Source: Sordaria brevicollis (lineage: Eukaryota; Ascomycota; Sordariomycetes; Sordariales; Sordariaceae). From it: a stretch of DNA of 64,000 bases. Position numbers and translations under genes: made by a program. Under the pieces are notes generated by a model, which worked only from the letters and a program-made list of their open reading frames with translations, did not search any database and was not told the DNA's origin. Shown piece after piece: positions 46,968-58,290 of the stretch. The stretch is from assembly GCA_033439795.1 (NCBI GenBank), contig JAUTDP010000007.1:1488001-1552000 (forward strand). Reading direction: 5' to 3'. Each line of letters starts with the position of its first letter. Positions within the stretch are counted from its first letter, which is position 1.

Positions 46968-49900
46968 CTTGGCGGTGAGGCGAAGGCCTTGGCATTTTGC
47001 CTACCCCCTCTTATAAAAGAGGGGGAAAAAAAATTCCGGGATAGCGAAATATTATAGGACAATGCCGACCGTGCCAATGTAGAAACACTTGTTAACGTTG
47101 CGCAAAACCTCTCATTTGATATTGTAATTTCGGGATACAACTACGCACCATTTCACAATATCGCACCGCATTCTATCGTAATTATTGCTATTCAACGCTA
47201 TAAAAAGTGAATAGTCTATATATTTATATAATAATAAAAAAATTTAATTAATTGTATAGTACCCGTAAATTTTAATAAATATTTTAAAGAATTAGGAGAG
47301 GTGCCCGCTAAGTATAGAGGCGCCCATATATATTTCGATACTCGTAAGAGGGTATTACGCCTTCGTAACGGCGCTAACCGTAAGTTCCCCTTTATTAGAA
47401 ATATCGCCGCTATTATTAAAGAGTCCCACAGCTTTATATTTCGTTATATTAAAGCGTTAGAAGATTATACTAAATTAAATATTTTATTGCGAATTATAGG
47501 GAGGCTACATATATTAATTAGCGTAGAAGAAGATACGTTCGTTATTTATATTATATTTTACTTTTAAGGATAATTTCTAATATTATACAATATAATCGTA
47601 AATGCTACTAACTACTTACGGTCGTTACAAGGTACGCCGTTAATTTATAATATCTAATAATTAATACGGTTTTTTAAAAATTATTTAGAATTAAGAATAA
47701 TAATTTATTATATTATCGATATTAAGCGCCGTTTTTGGGAATTGAATAAGGAGTATATTAACGAGTAGTTCGATTAGTATAAAATTATAATTAAAGATTA
47801 TAATATTATTATTAACGATATTTAGAATTATAATAAAATAGGAGTAAGGTTGGGGTGCGTTATAGGTAGGCGTATTAAGGTAATTATATTAAAGGAATTG
47901 GCTAAATAAAAGGTAAATTAATATATTATTTTATTAAAAAATTTATATAAGGGTAAATATTAACCGTTATTTTTAACTAAAGATAAATAATATTACTAAT
48001 CGAAAATTAGTTACCTTTATCGCTAATATAAATATTAGCAGTAAATTTATCCTTATTTATATAATTTTTAAAATTAATTTAATAAAGGATTTTATTACTA
48101 ACGACTTCGATAACGATATACGTTTTATTCGCTTACTAATTAGATTTTCTAATATAGAATTTACATTTAATTAATTAAAGTATTGGAATTAGTATTCTTT
48201 TTACTTATCCCCTACTTTTACGAAATTAAGAGAGGAAGAGAAGCGCGAATTGCAGGAAGGAGAGGGGGATAGGGAAAGAGAGGGGGAGGGGTTTTCTTTT
48301 CGAAATTAATTTAATTACAATTAATATAGAGTAATATATTTTGGTTATAAATTCGAAGATTTTAATATAAATATTAGCCTTAAAAATTTATATAAATTAA
48401 TATACTATATCCTTATTATCGACGGCTTTAGCGGTTATTATAATATAAAGGTTAAAAATTACATTAACGTATTTAATATTATTTTAATAGGTTTACCTCC
48501 TTATTTTATTTATATAATATAACCACTTAACGTTAACGTATTTTTATTTATTAAATCCCAATACTAGAAAGTTTTACATTAATTCGTAGAGAGGGGAAAG
48601 TATAATTTTATACATACTATTTTCGTACGGGAATTAAAGGTAAATTAATAATCTACCCTTATATTTTAATTTTTTTACTAATTATATTATTACCGGTATT
48701 TTAGCATATCTTCAACGCTAATATAACCGCGCACAATATCCTCAATAATTTCTCTAATACGGGAATATTATTAGTAAATTATAATAGAGTTCTCTATTAA
48801 ATCCGAATAAAATAGCCGAAGGAATCCAACCTAATATTACTTTTATTATTTCCCCGCGAAGACTATTTTTAGTAGGCAATTAGTTTTACGAATTACGTTA
48901 AAGATAAATATTTATATTTATTTAATTCCCTAATAAGGTAGCGTTTTTTATTAATTAAAATAGTAGTTTATAAAGCCTTATTATTATATAATAATATTTA
49001 GATTTATAACCGCTAAGAGAGGGAGAGGGTAATTAATTTAAATTGTAAAATAAAGCGCCGGGTATATAAAGTCCTTAAAGAAGGTAAATCTTTAAATTTC
49101 TTTAAAAAGAAATTTAATTAACGAGCCTTAGAGAGGTAATAAAAAGAGTAGGTTGTAAAATAAAAACGTTAATTATTAGCAGTCCGGTTATATAATAGAA
49201 AGATTTAAAAACAATTGTATAAAGAGTAGTAGAAGGATCTTAATAGTAAGGGTAAAGTTATATAGAAGGTTTATTTTAATAATTGGAAGAAAAAGTAATT
49301 AAAGGATAGGTATATACCGTTATATAAGGAAGATATATTTAATAAAAAGGAGGAGGGAAATAGGTTATATATACGTAATTTATAAGGGGTATAATTATTT
49401 AATTATTATAAAAAAATATAAGGAAATAGGTTCGATTTATTATACTTTAACGATTCGATTAATATTAATTTAAGTAATAATTTATCTACTACTTAGAGTA
49501 ATATTTAGAGTATTTAAAATCCCCTAGAAGTAGCCTCCTCACCCCCGCGCCCACTTCCACCTCTAAAGACCGCTAATTAGGTAACCGCTTATATTAATAC
49601 GTAAGTTATTAATTCGATGGATGAACCTCTCCCTTAAATTATTGCCGAAGTTATTATTAATCTTAATATATAAATAATCGCAGCGATATTTAAAGATAAA
49701 AGTATTTTTATCGATAATATTAACAAGGAAGAGGAGGATACGTTACTTAAAGTAGTTTACGAAGGAGAAGGGGACGGGGAGGAGGAGGAGGAGGAGGAGG
49801 ATAAACTACTAGCATTCCTATAAATAAACCGCCGTTTCTTTATATAATTACCTCCTATTCCTAAAACCCTAACTATATTTACTTTATCGATAATCCCTTC

Positions 49901-50362
49901 TAATTTATCGAAATTAAGGGTATTCGAATTAATATTATATATTAGAATAATAAAGGTTATTAAAGGTATAGTAAGGCTTCGTATATAAGTAAGAAAGGAG
50001 GCTATTATTATAATAAAAAAAACGGGGAAAAAAAAGATAGGGAGGAGGTTAGAGGGGGGGGGGGATAGCCTATATTTACATTTGCACCAATACTAATAGA
50101 GGAGGCTCTAATACCCTAGAAATAATTTTGGAAATACTGAAACTTATTTATATATATACTAATTACCTAATCGAGTAATTTACTAGTCTTTATGAATTTG
50201 TTTTATTAATGAAAAGTGGTTGTTTTATATGGGGATGGGATAGATTTGCAGTAAAAGTCTGTGCGTTCTGTCCTATAATATTTCGCTGTCCCGGAATTTT
50301 TTTTCCCCCTCTTTTATGAGAGGGGGTAGGCAAAATGCCAAGGCCTTCGCCTTACCGCCAAG
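46968..50362 (+). mobile_element. pogo/Fot1-type DNA transposon with 93-bp TIRs, interior RIP-degraded
   Basis: Terminal inverted repeats 46,968-47,060 and 50,270-50,362 begin CTTGGCGGT(G/A)AGGCGAAGG. They align without gaps over 93 bp with three mismatches, and TA flanks both ends (46,966-46,967; 50,363-50,364), as in Tc1/mariner/pogo elements. Each TIR holds an internal hairpin (CCCCCTCT..AGAGGGGG). In the RIP-mutated interior the plus strand keeps a transposase trace. An N-terminal stretch with YRGAxIYFDTRKRVLRLRNGA begins near 47,307. A DDE-domain segment reads I-I-D-G-F-S-G-Y-Y near 48,412-48,440 and is followed by I-G-L-P-P at 48,487-48,501 and a PLNVNVF stretch. That order (DG.S.H .. 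LPPH.TH..QPLDV..F) is diagnostic of the DDE_1 superfamily of pogo/Fot1. The frame is broken throughout, so the element is inactive unless mobilised in trans. Confidence 0.88.
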
Positions 50363-50364
50363 TA

Positions 50365-51215
50365 ATGGCTCCACGAACATTTGAGAGAGAATCCGGACCG
50401 GCTATCAACGAGGCCTTGCAGCCTGAAAGCCACACAGCCGCAAGAACTTCTCGGCCCTCACGAGCATTTCTCCATCTATGGTGGACATGATTGTCGCTAC
50501 AATTGTTCGAACTATTGGTGCCAACGCCTACCCGTCTCCTTGGTAAGTGGCGGGATTCTCAAGCGAGTCTGGCACTCGAGCCATGGTGAAGGATGAGAGG
50601 TTTACCGTTCCGGAGATTCTCGCGCAGCCCAAAATAAATTGTAGCTATGCCATTTCGTCATATACGGCCCTTGTCTTCACCCCTCTTTTCCTTTTTTTTT
50701 TTTTTTTTTTTTCTTCTTTCCTCCCGCTCCTTGTTTTTCCTCCTTTCCCCCCAAATATAAGCCGTCCTGCTGACCGGAAACCGGGGCAGTCCAAGGGAAC
50801 CATCTACGCAAAGCTCCAATAGTAGTCATGACAACGAGCGCTCCTGTGGATTTCCGATACCCGGTGAGATTTCGCATGTTTGGCCAGCCCGCACATATCA
50901 ATTGTGCCCGTTGTGTGTTGTAAGGAAACAGAGAGCTGGGCCACGGCATACCTGCGGTGCCCACGGTAACACCCCTGATGTAGACTTCAAGCGACCAGAG
51001 AGACCTCTTGAGACAGAATATCTGGTATTGCCATAGACCGATACCATGCCTTTACAGTATGGCTCACAAGGGCATTTTGACGACACACAGCCTCAGAATG
51101 CTTGAGGCCATCCCTCTCCTGGCATCTTTCCAAGGTGCGTCTTGACAGCCAGGGCTCTACGAGCCAGAAGAGAACACAGACGCACTCGTCGTTCCATGAT
51201 GGCATCAACCCATCA
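50365..51215. other. Intergenic region between transposon and VPS37
   Basis: Normal composition. A 21-base T tract lies at 50,692-50,712, followed by a CT-rich stretch. No supported gene. Confidence 0.5.
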
Positions 51216-52039
51216 TCAGCGCCACCCGCCAACTCTCCCCTCGTCCCACCTCTCCTTGCGTTCCTGTCTCAGGTAGTATAGCCTTTTGGCCTCCCTGTAC
51301 TTCCTGACCCAGTCGCTGGCCTCGCGTTCCGACGCAGACGCGCCATCCCCTCCGTTATCGAGGAAGCTTTCCTCGAGAGCAGAGCACACGGCTTCTTGCT
51401 CTTGCAGGCCTTGGCTGAGCCGCTGATATAGGCGTGCCGGCGCAAACGGGGTAAGGGCATGGTCCATCTCGGCTTGTTTGGCCCGCCACTGCCGTTCGAG
51501 GGCATGGGTCGACAGAAGTTGAGCTTGCGTGGACGATCGTTGGTTTGCGAGGCGTGCTTCAAGATTTCGCAGCTGCGCCGCCCGTTGGATGTTCTCAGCT
51601 AGGGCAGACTGTAGCGCATCATGTGACGCCTGTAGAGACGGGTGAATGGTTTCCGGTGAGTGTGTCAAGGCGGAGAGAAGCGATGGGTTGGCGAGAATCT
51701 CTGCCAGATCCTGCTTGCTGTTTCAGCGACCCGATAGCGTCAACCACTGAAGCATTCATCTAGACAACAGCCTTTGCAACAAGAAAAAGAAAACACTCAC
51801 GATTTGTCCCGCAGAAACTTGGGCAACCACTGCTCGCCGGGGTCCGGCATGGGTTGCCCGGTGGGGGCCGAGCCTGTATGTTGAACGCCATCGGCCCCGG
51901 GACCCCCTGTCTCCAGACGTTGGAGGAGATGCGGCGACGGCGATGTCTCCGGGATATTCATGCGTGTTGCATCGTGGCTTCCTGAGGGTTTGGGCGGCGG
52001 AAGAGGTGGTGTGTGAGAGTACATTTTTGTTGTTTCCAT
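51216..52039 (-). CDS. VPS37: ESCRT-I subunit Vps37, Mod(r) domain (two exons)
   Basis: Component of the ESCRT-I complex (with Vps23, Vps28 and Mvb12) that sorts ubiquitinated membrane proteins into multivesicular endosomes. Exons, minus strand: 52,039-51,801 and 51,717-51,216; the intron is 83 nt and the product has 246 residues. The N-terminal third is Pro/Ser-rich and disordered (PPLPPPKPSG), as in fungal homologues. Exon 2 begins SKQDLAEILANPSLLSALTHSPE, the characteristic entry of the Mod(r) domain. A long charged coiled coil follows (about 95-165), and then ASDWVRKYREAKRLYYLRQERKERW, matching the conserved end of the domain. A second in-frame ATG at 52,024 is an alternative start. Family assignment rests on the domain pattern rather than on strict motifs. 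Confidence 0.87.
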
Positions 52040-52561
52040 TTGTTCCCAGGACAATGGGTTGCGGTGAGTTTGGTCTCCTTACGTACTAATTGGTAAGACC
52101 GCCAGGACCGCGTACTTGTCACGGTGTCTTGTACTGTCTGTTAATTCTACTGTGGTACGTAATTTTACATACGCTCACTGGTACGTAACGCATTGCAACA
52201 TTTGATTTGCCTACGTCATTTAAAACCATGCATCAACCGCCGTAGGTACAGAAGCTTTCCCATGACCTTCTATCTCGTGAAGGGGGTTTGTACGATAAGC
52301 TGATCGCAGAACGTGTAGACATAGAACGTGTAGACATGGATGCTTCTCATGAAGGCAACAACCACAAAGTAATGCTCATTTGGCGATCAAGTGCAAGTAT
52401 AGGGGATTATATTCCTCTTCAGCATTACGACATCAACAGTGCATTTAACCTAGCCTGCTTTCTCAATAATAATCGTCAACTAACGGCCATACTTCCCCCG
52501 TAAACCAAGTTGAGAAGGCGGGTCACCCCGCAACCAACACGGCGGTTTTCGCAACATCTGC
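52040..52561. other. Intergenic region between VPS37 and ABP1
   Basis: Upstream of VPS37 and downstream of ABP1 (same orientation). A direct repeat of AGAACGTGTAGACAT at about 52,308-52,337 and several TACGTA strings are visible. No gene supported. Confidence 0.45.
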
Positions 52562-55128
52562 TTATGCGTCAAGCTCAACATAGTTGGCGGGGAACAGACC
52601 CGACGCTCCATTGTAGTGGCCAAACCACCAGTCATCATCAGGAAATTCCAACCCCGTGATCGTGGCTCCTTCAGGGAAGCTCAGCTCTGTATCAAAGATT
52701 AGTCACTACACTGTCTGTATTTCACGTTGCTGTATACGCCGGGTTTGTGAGCACCACTTACCATTATCTTCTGCAGCCTCGTAATCAAACTGCGCCGTCG
52801 CTGTTGGACCAGCGACTTTACCGGCCGCAGTCCCGGATGCTACCGCCTCAGCCTGCGCAGCTGAGGGCACAGCAGAAGCTTGATTTACCGCTGCCGTCGA
52901 GGCAGCAGTGGTGGCAGCAGCAGGCTCATCGTCTTCAACAACTTCGACATAGTTGCTAGGGAAAAGTCCACTTTCCCCTTGGGCGTTGGTTCCCATCCAC
53001 CAGTCGTCATCCACCATCTGAATGTTGATGACATACTCGCCTTCACGAAGATCAATCTCGTTATCCTCGGCCTTCTCGTAGTCATATTGTACCAAAGCAC
53101 GTTTGCCACCATCTGAGGGAGCCTGCGCAGCCTCGACATCGTGGCCAAGAGATTCGCTGGCAACGTTAAGGGCGGCAGCACGCGGATCGTGCGTATCGTC
53201 CTCCACAGGGAGATCTTCTTCTTTTGGTACCTCCTGCGGAACAGGCACGAGGCGAGGCGGCAGATTATTAGCTGGCTCCACCTCAGGAACTTCGCTCCGA
53301 GCTACTGGAACGGGAATGCGGACAGGCGAGGAAGGCTCTGCTTCGCCCTTGTCATGCATATCGAGCGCACGAACTTCCTCTTCCAACTGCCTTTCATCGT
53401 CCTCTTCCTCGGCATCAGCAGCAGGGGGTCGGGAGGGCAGGCCAGGAAGGGCAAAGCCGCCGGAAGGACGACTTCCGGTCGGCAGGGGCGGCGGAGCATG
53501 CTCTTCCTCACCAGCCGCCGGGGCGGGAGAAGGTACGCTTGGTGCCGACCGTGTACTCGTGTTGGCCGCCACAGGTGCAGTATCCTTGAACCTATCGCGC
53601 AATGCGGATACGCCGCCAGCCGGCGAGGAAGGTACTTCGGGCTCCGATTTCTCTTGCGACGCGCTACCTCCAGTGGCATGTGTTTCAACACCACGACTGT
53701 AATTGGGTGTCTGCACCGGTGCCCAGCTCTTCCCCGAGTAACCGCTTTTCCATTCGCTCCCGCTCTTCTGGGCAGCAATTGGCACGGCAGCGGGAGAGGG
53801 CGTAGACACAGGCGCAACCGCACCGCCTTGCTTGGCCTTTTTCTCGGCCCAGATCTGAGCCGGCGTCTTACCTCCCTGGTCAGCAAATGTTCTGCTGGCA
53901 GCCCCAACAGGAGGTACGGCGGGAACCGCAGGGGAGCCGAAACCTAGAGGAGCGGGGGTAAGAGCTTTGGTGCCGGTAAACGCAGCGCTGCCTGCAAACT
54001 TCTTGGCCACCTTGGGCTTGGGAAGCTCAGTCAAGCGTTCTGCTTGCGTGAATGCGGCAGTTCTCTCTGCCAAGCTCTTGGGCGTATCCGATTCTTCCGG
54101 TTCAGCCGGACGTTGCTGAGCCTTTGCGCGAATGGCAGCAATATCGACCTTGCCCACTGGTTCGTAAGCCCCCTTTACGGTGGTAGGCCGGTCATCTTGG
54201 GTGTTCTTTGCCTGGGCGCGAAGGGCAGCAATATCAACCTTTCCAATGGGCTGGTAGCCACCCTTGACAATGTCATCCGGCCGGTCATTTTGCTTTTGGA
54301 TCCCATCGGAGCGCGAGTCATCTTTGTTCTTCCTGAGTTCGGCAATGTTGACCTTGGTGGGCTGGTAGGCAGACGCAACCTTCTCTAGCTGGGTCCGAGT
54401 GACTGGCGGGGCATCGGCACCCCAGCCGTCATCGTCCTCGCCCGCGCGATTCCGAGTGCGCGCGGCAACAATGGGGTTGAAAGAGCCGGCCGACGAAGAT
54501 GTGGTCGGGGTGAAGACGGGCTTCTTGGCAACAGGAGGCGGGGCAGCGGCCGACACGGGTGCCGAACCGCCGGCGGTGTACTTGGCGCCTGACGCATCGG
54601 CCACCTTTTGCACAATGGATTCGGGAGAAAGATCACTGTCGGAGCGTGCTGTGATCTGAACGTGGTAGCCGTGAAGGATCTTGGTGACGGCGGCCAAGTG
54701 GCTGGTAAAATACCCCTTTGTTCGCTCTGGGACACCACCGCCGCACCACGCAATCAAGACGTTTTTGGGAAGACCACTGTTGGGGTCCTTGACTTTGACG
54801 AAGGCGAATTGGATGCGGCCCTCGTTGAAGTCCTCGATCAGGTCGGAAAGCTCACCATCTGCAACGACGGATTGTTAGTCGGGTTCATGGTCGTGGTGGT
54901 AGGGACAAGTTTTGGGTCGCCGTGGCACTCACCGCCAGTGCTCTCAACCTTGAGGATGCTCTCCTTTGCCCCGGAGTCTTGGAATGCATTTAAAAGGGGC
55001 GCCTGGACGGAGAAAAGGGCCCAGTGGGCGTAGGTGGGAGAGGCCGACGATGGCGCGGGCCCGTTGATGACGCCCTGATAACTACTCTTGATGGATGGTC
55101 CGTTGATGGACAGGTTTAAGGAGGCCAT
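52562..55128 (-). CDS. ABP1: Actin-binding protein Abp1: ADF-H domain plus two SH3 domains (three exons)
   Basis: Cortical actin-patch protein that activates Arp2/3 and links actin to endocytosis. Exons, minus strand: 55,128-54,933, 54,858-52,762 and 52,686-52,562; introns are 74 and 75 nt and the product has 805 residues. The N-terminal ADF/cofilin-homology domain (about 1-145) contains DLIEDFNEGRIQFAFVKVKD and ends near HLAAVTKILHGYHVQI. The middle is Pro/Ala-rich and carries a three-fold repeat of the type K-V-(N/D)-I-A-x-(L/I)-R (about 228-320). Acidic stretches (EEEDDERQLEEEV) precede SH3-1 (about 650-707, ALVQYDYEKAEDNE..DDDWWMG..FPSNYVE). SH3-2 is at the very C-terminus (about 752-805, ATAQFDYEAAEDNE..DDDWWFG..FPANYVELDA) and is completed only by the third exon. 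Two SH3 domains instead of the single one in yeast; I recall this as usual for filamentous fungi. Confidence 0.95.
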
Positions 55129-56712
55129 GGTGGGCGGAGTGGCCGGCTGCGGGAAGCGGAATGGATGGATGGGTGATGACGCAAAGGAGCTGGGACGTTG
55201 AACAATCGGAAGCTTGGGAATTGTTGACAGCTGCAGCAACAGCTACAGAGTAGGTACTGGTGGTCAGGACGCCGGTCAAATCGCGGTTGGGGAGGTCGGA
55301 AGGACAAGAGATGAAGAAGGTCCCGGATGGTGTTGCAGGAGATGCATGTGTGGGCGGGGGTCAAGTCAGTGTCGTTGGAGGCGGGTAGGTTGTTAGGTTG
55401 AGGTATGCAGCGCTGGAGTTACTCGCTATGTAGGTCCAGGCACCTCGCCGTGGCTAGGCAAGTGGAAGTGGAGCTCCATCTGCGCACATACGTCAACACC
55501 CGACATGAGAGAGTACCTAGGTATGTAGAGCAAAGTGACGGGAGTGTCCCGGCCGGCGAGTCTGGGGCGCTGCGCCTGATGGGGACCTTCCTTCGTCGTA
55601 CTAATTAATTACTGTACCTGACGGCAGCTTCCAGGTTCCGTATAACGTTCGAGGCGGTGCAGCCGCCTAAGCCGGCACGGCAGCCACCAGGCAGCGTAGA
55701 GGTACTTGGATAGGTACTAGGTCTCTACCTATTGTGGAAAAGCGGAAGTTCTGGTGTAAACGGGACGAAATGATAGGCTGTCTGCAGGGACCTTCTGCTT
55801 CAAGTGTTCGAGAACCCTAGCCCGCGTTGACCAGGCTTCCATGTAATAACTTGGCCAGAAATGTAACAGCTGTTCAATACGAGTTGAAATACATACCTAC
55901 GCAAACTTACCTGTACGAGGGTGAACGGCCCTTACTATGCGCGGACCGCTAAAACCAGCTCAAGTACAACTATATTCTGGCACCATCAAGCAGATCGGGC
56001 AAATGCACTTTTAAGAGCTTCGAGCCCAGACGAGTAATTGATGGGGCACTACCTACGTTCCAAAGCGTCATCCGGACGGCAAGCCGCTCAAGGTTCGCAA
56101 AAGTACAATTGTATATATTTGGAAGTGTAGAGGTATTATTCCCCTGCGGCTTCCCAGCCTCCAGACATATCCGGCCATTTTCGACAGCGATAAGCAAACA
56201 TGCCTTGGGCATGCTTAGACTACAACAGCATCTTGCAAACAGAGCGCGCTGCCTTATAGAATATAGAAGAGCTTCGAACTAATCATGATATTACTGAAGG
56301 TATCAACGCGAGCCCATACAGGGTCATCCTTCTCCTCCGATGCCTCTTGGCCGAAAAACAAGACCCGAGGCGATCGCTAATCATTACCCAGTGTGCACAT
56401 ATCCACAACGCCCCTTATCCCTTTCTCGACTAAGAACGTGATTGACCATCAAACAAGTACGCTGCCGTCTGGTGACAAACAACGCTTCAACGGCAATGTT
56501 GGTGGTCAAGGAAATCGTACTTGCCACTCCAAGTTGACGACTCTTGCTGCCTTTGATCTTGAGTACTGGCCTGCCTCCTCATGTGAGTGAGCATGTGCAT
56601 GTGTAATGCCGCGCATCCATTTGCGCCCAGGCTGCTTCGAAAATTGCTCCCCGAGAGACGTGTATTCCAATTCATACCCAATGGTCGAGATCATGATGAC
56701 CAATCTTCTCTA
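55129..56712. promoter_or_regulatory. Upstream region of ABP1 and 3' flank of CYSTM gene
   Basis: 1.6 kb of normal composition. A TACCTAGGTA palindrome lies at 55,514-55,523 and several GTAGAGGTA-type strings are near 55,690-55,740. An 80-codon minus-strand ATG frame at 55,970-56,212 has no recognisable feature. No gene supported. Confidence 0.45.
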
Positions 56713-57098
56713 TTAACAACACTCGGCGCAACATTCGCAGCAGTCGGCGCAGCATTCACAGCACTGGGCGCCCACGAAGCAACAGCAGAGAGTTGCTATG
56801 CACCCCTTGAAGCATCCATCACCGCCGCTACTCTGCTGAGGAGGAGGTTGCTGCTGATATTGCATTTGACCTTGCGGGGGGTAGTAGCCTTGCGGGGGAG
56901 GCTGACCATAAGACTGCAACCGATCACGGCCGGGTTAGCTTGAGGCGGTTTGGCGCAATGGGTTTGCGCGGCCGATGAGGACGCCAGCTGGAACTTTAAA
57001 CTCACCTGCTGAGGGTACTGGGGATATCCTTCCTGGGGAGGCGGCGGCCCATATCCCTGCGGAGGAGGGCCTTGTTGGTAGTATTGCTGAGCAGACAT
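56713..57098 (-). CDS. Small CYSTM-type protein (two exons)
   Basis: 97 residues: exons, minus strand, 57,098-57,006 and 56,913-56,713, with a 92-nt intron carrying a GCTAAC branch site. The N-terminal two thirds are Gln/Pro/Tyr/Gly-rich (repeats of PPPQGY, YYPPQGQ). The C-terminus is a cysteine-rich hydrophobic tail (GCFKGCIATLCCCFVGAQCC, then ECC/DCC repeats up to the stop), the CYSTM module of tail-anchored or palmitoylated membrane proteins induced by stress in fungi and plants. The family includes the yeast YDL012C group. The exact function is unknown. The final 14 residues repeat C-x-D/E-C-C, which could equally bind metal. Confidence 0.86.
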
Positions 57099-58290
57099 AT
57101 CTGTCGATGTGTGGGTTGATGACAGACACTTCCGGGCGCGTAGGAGAAGGTAGGTGTCACGATTACCTTGACGGTCAAGGTGGTGAAATTGGGTCGGATG
57201 CGGTCAAGACCGTTGTCCGGTCGGTATGTGTGGTATAGTGAGTGTCTGGAAGATATATGTGTTGGGTGGTGGCCGGGGATGGAGACGGAGACGCCGCTTT
57301 TGATGGAAAGAGAGACAGACAGATGAAGGGAGAATGAATGCGGGGGCTGTAATGCGGCGTTTGGACGCGGGAGCGATGAGACGAATATAAATACTCGGGA
57401 ACGGGGAACGCATGGGACGATGATGGCTGGCAGGGAGGCGCAAAGTGCAAGGTCATGGATAGCCGCTTTCCGTCCCAATCCGCGGACCCTGATAACTCCC
57501 TGACATCTCAATCTGACACACTTGCACCTGACACTGACTGCAGCTCCCAAGAGCGGGAGCCCTGAGCTCTCTGTGTCGACCCTGCGGTCGGCGTGGCACA
57601 GTGGCAGCGATCCAAGAACGCCAAGATCATCCAAGCCCGAGTTAGTGGACCGCTGGGTTAGCGAAGCGCCCTGATGTGCAACAAGTGTGGAGCGGTGCGG
57701 AAATAACGTGCCGATCTATTCCAGACGCCCAGCTCCGGCAACGTCTGTCGTTTGTCGTCTGTTGTCCGTCTCCAGGTCTGTCGTCTATCTGTCGTCTGTG
57801 CCTATTCTGTAGTGGACAAACCGTACAGCATCTTATTTCAAAGACGGGCTGTCCCGTCCTTCCAGCCCTGGCTTTGGCTTCTCCCGGTAGCAGTGTTGGT
57901 TGAGCCAACGGGCATGGTTGATGTGGTTGACGCAATCAAACAACTTTGTTCCAAGCAGCCATGTGATAAACCTCTTGCCCGCAATCTAACACGGTCGAGG
58001 CACTAGGAATACACTGGCTGTCCTGCATATTCTTATTCTCTTTTCAAGTACTCTGATGCTTCGTGTATGACTGGGTCATGATGCATATTCGCTGTTTGTC
58101 CTACTTGTCCCTTCGATAGCTAAAAGTCAATTGTAGTTGTCGGATGGACATATAACCTGCGCTGCTTCCGAGGGAGATTTCACCATCTCTTTAAGCGTGA
58201 AACGCGCCATTTATTTCCCGACTGGGGTCTGTAGCCAATCGGACCTTCCCCAACAAGAAACTCCACTATTTTATAACATATTGTTACTTA
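57099..58290. promoter_or_regulatory. Upstream region of CYSTM gene up to the RIP border
   Basis: Normal composition. Purine-rich on the plus strand near 57,270-57,350, so the minus strand has a CT-rich leader ahead of the CYSTM ATG. GTCTGTCGT-type repeats occur near 57,745-57,800. No gene recognised. Composition turns AT-rich at about 58,260-58,300. Confidence 0.45.

Noticed and set aside
53141..53947. 268-codon plus-strand frame opposite ABP1
   Set aside because: Antisense shadow of the Pro/Ala-rich part of Abp1; composition explains the open frame.
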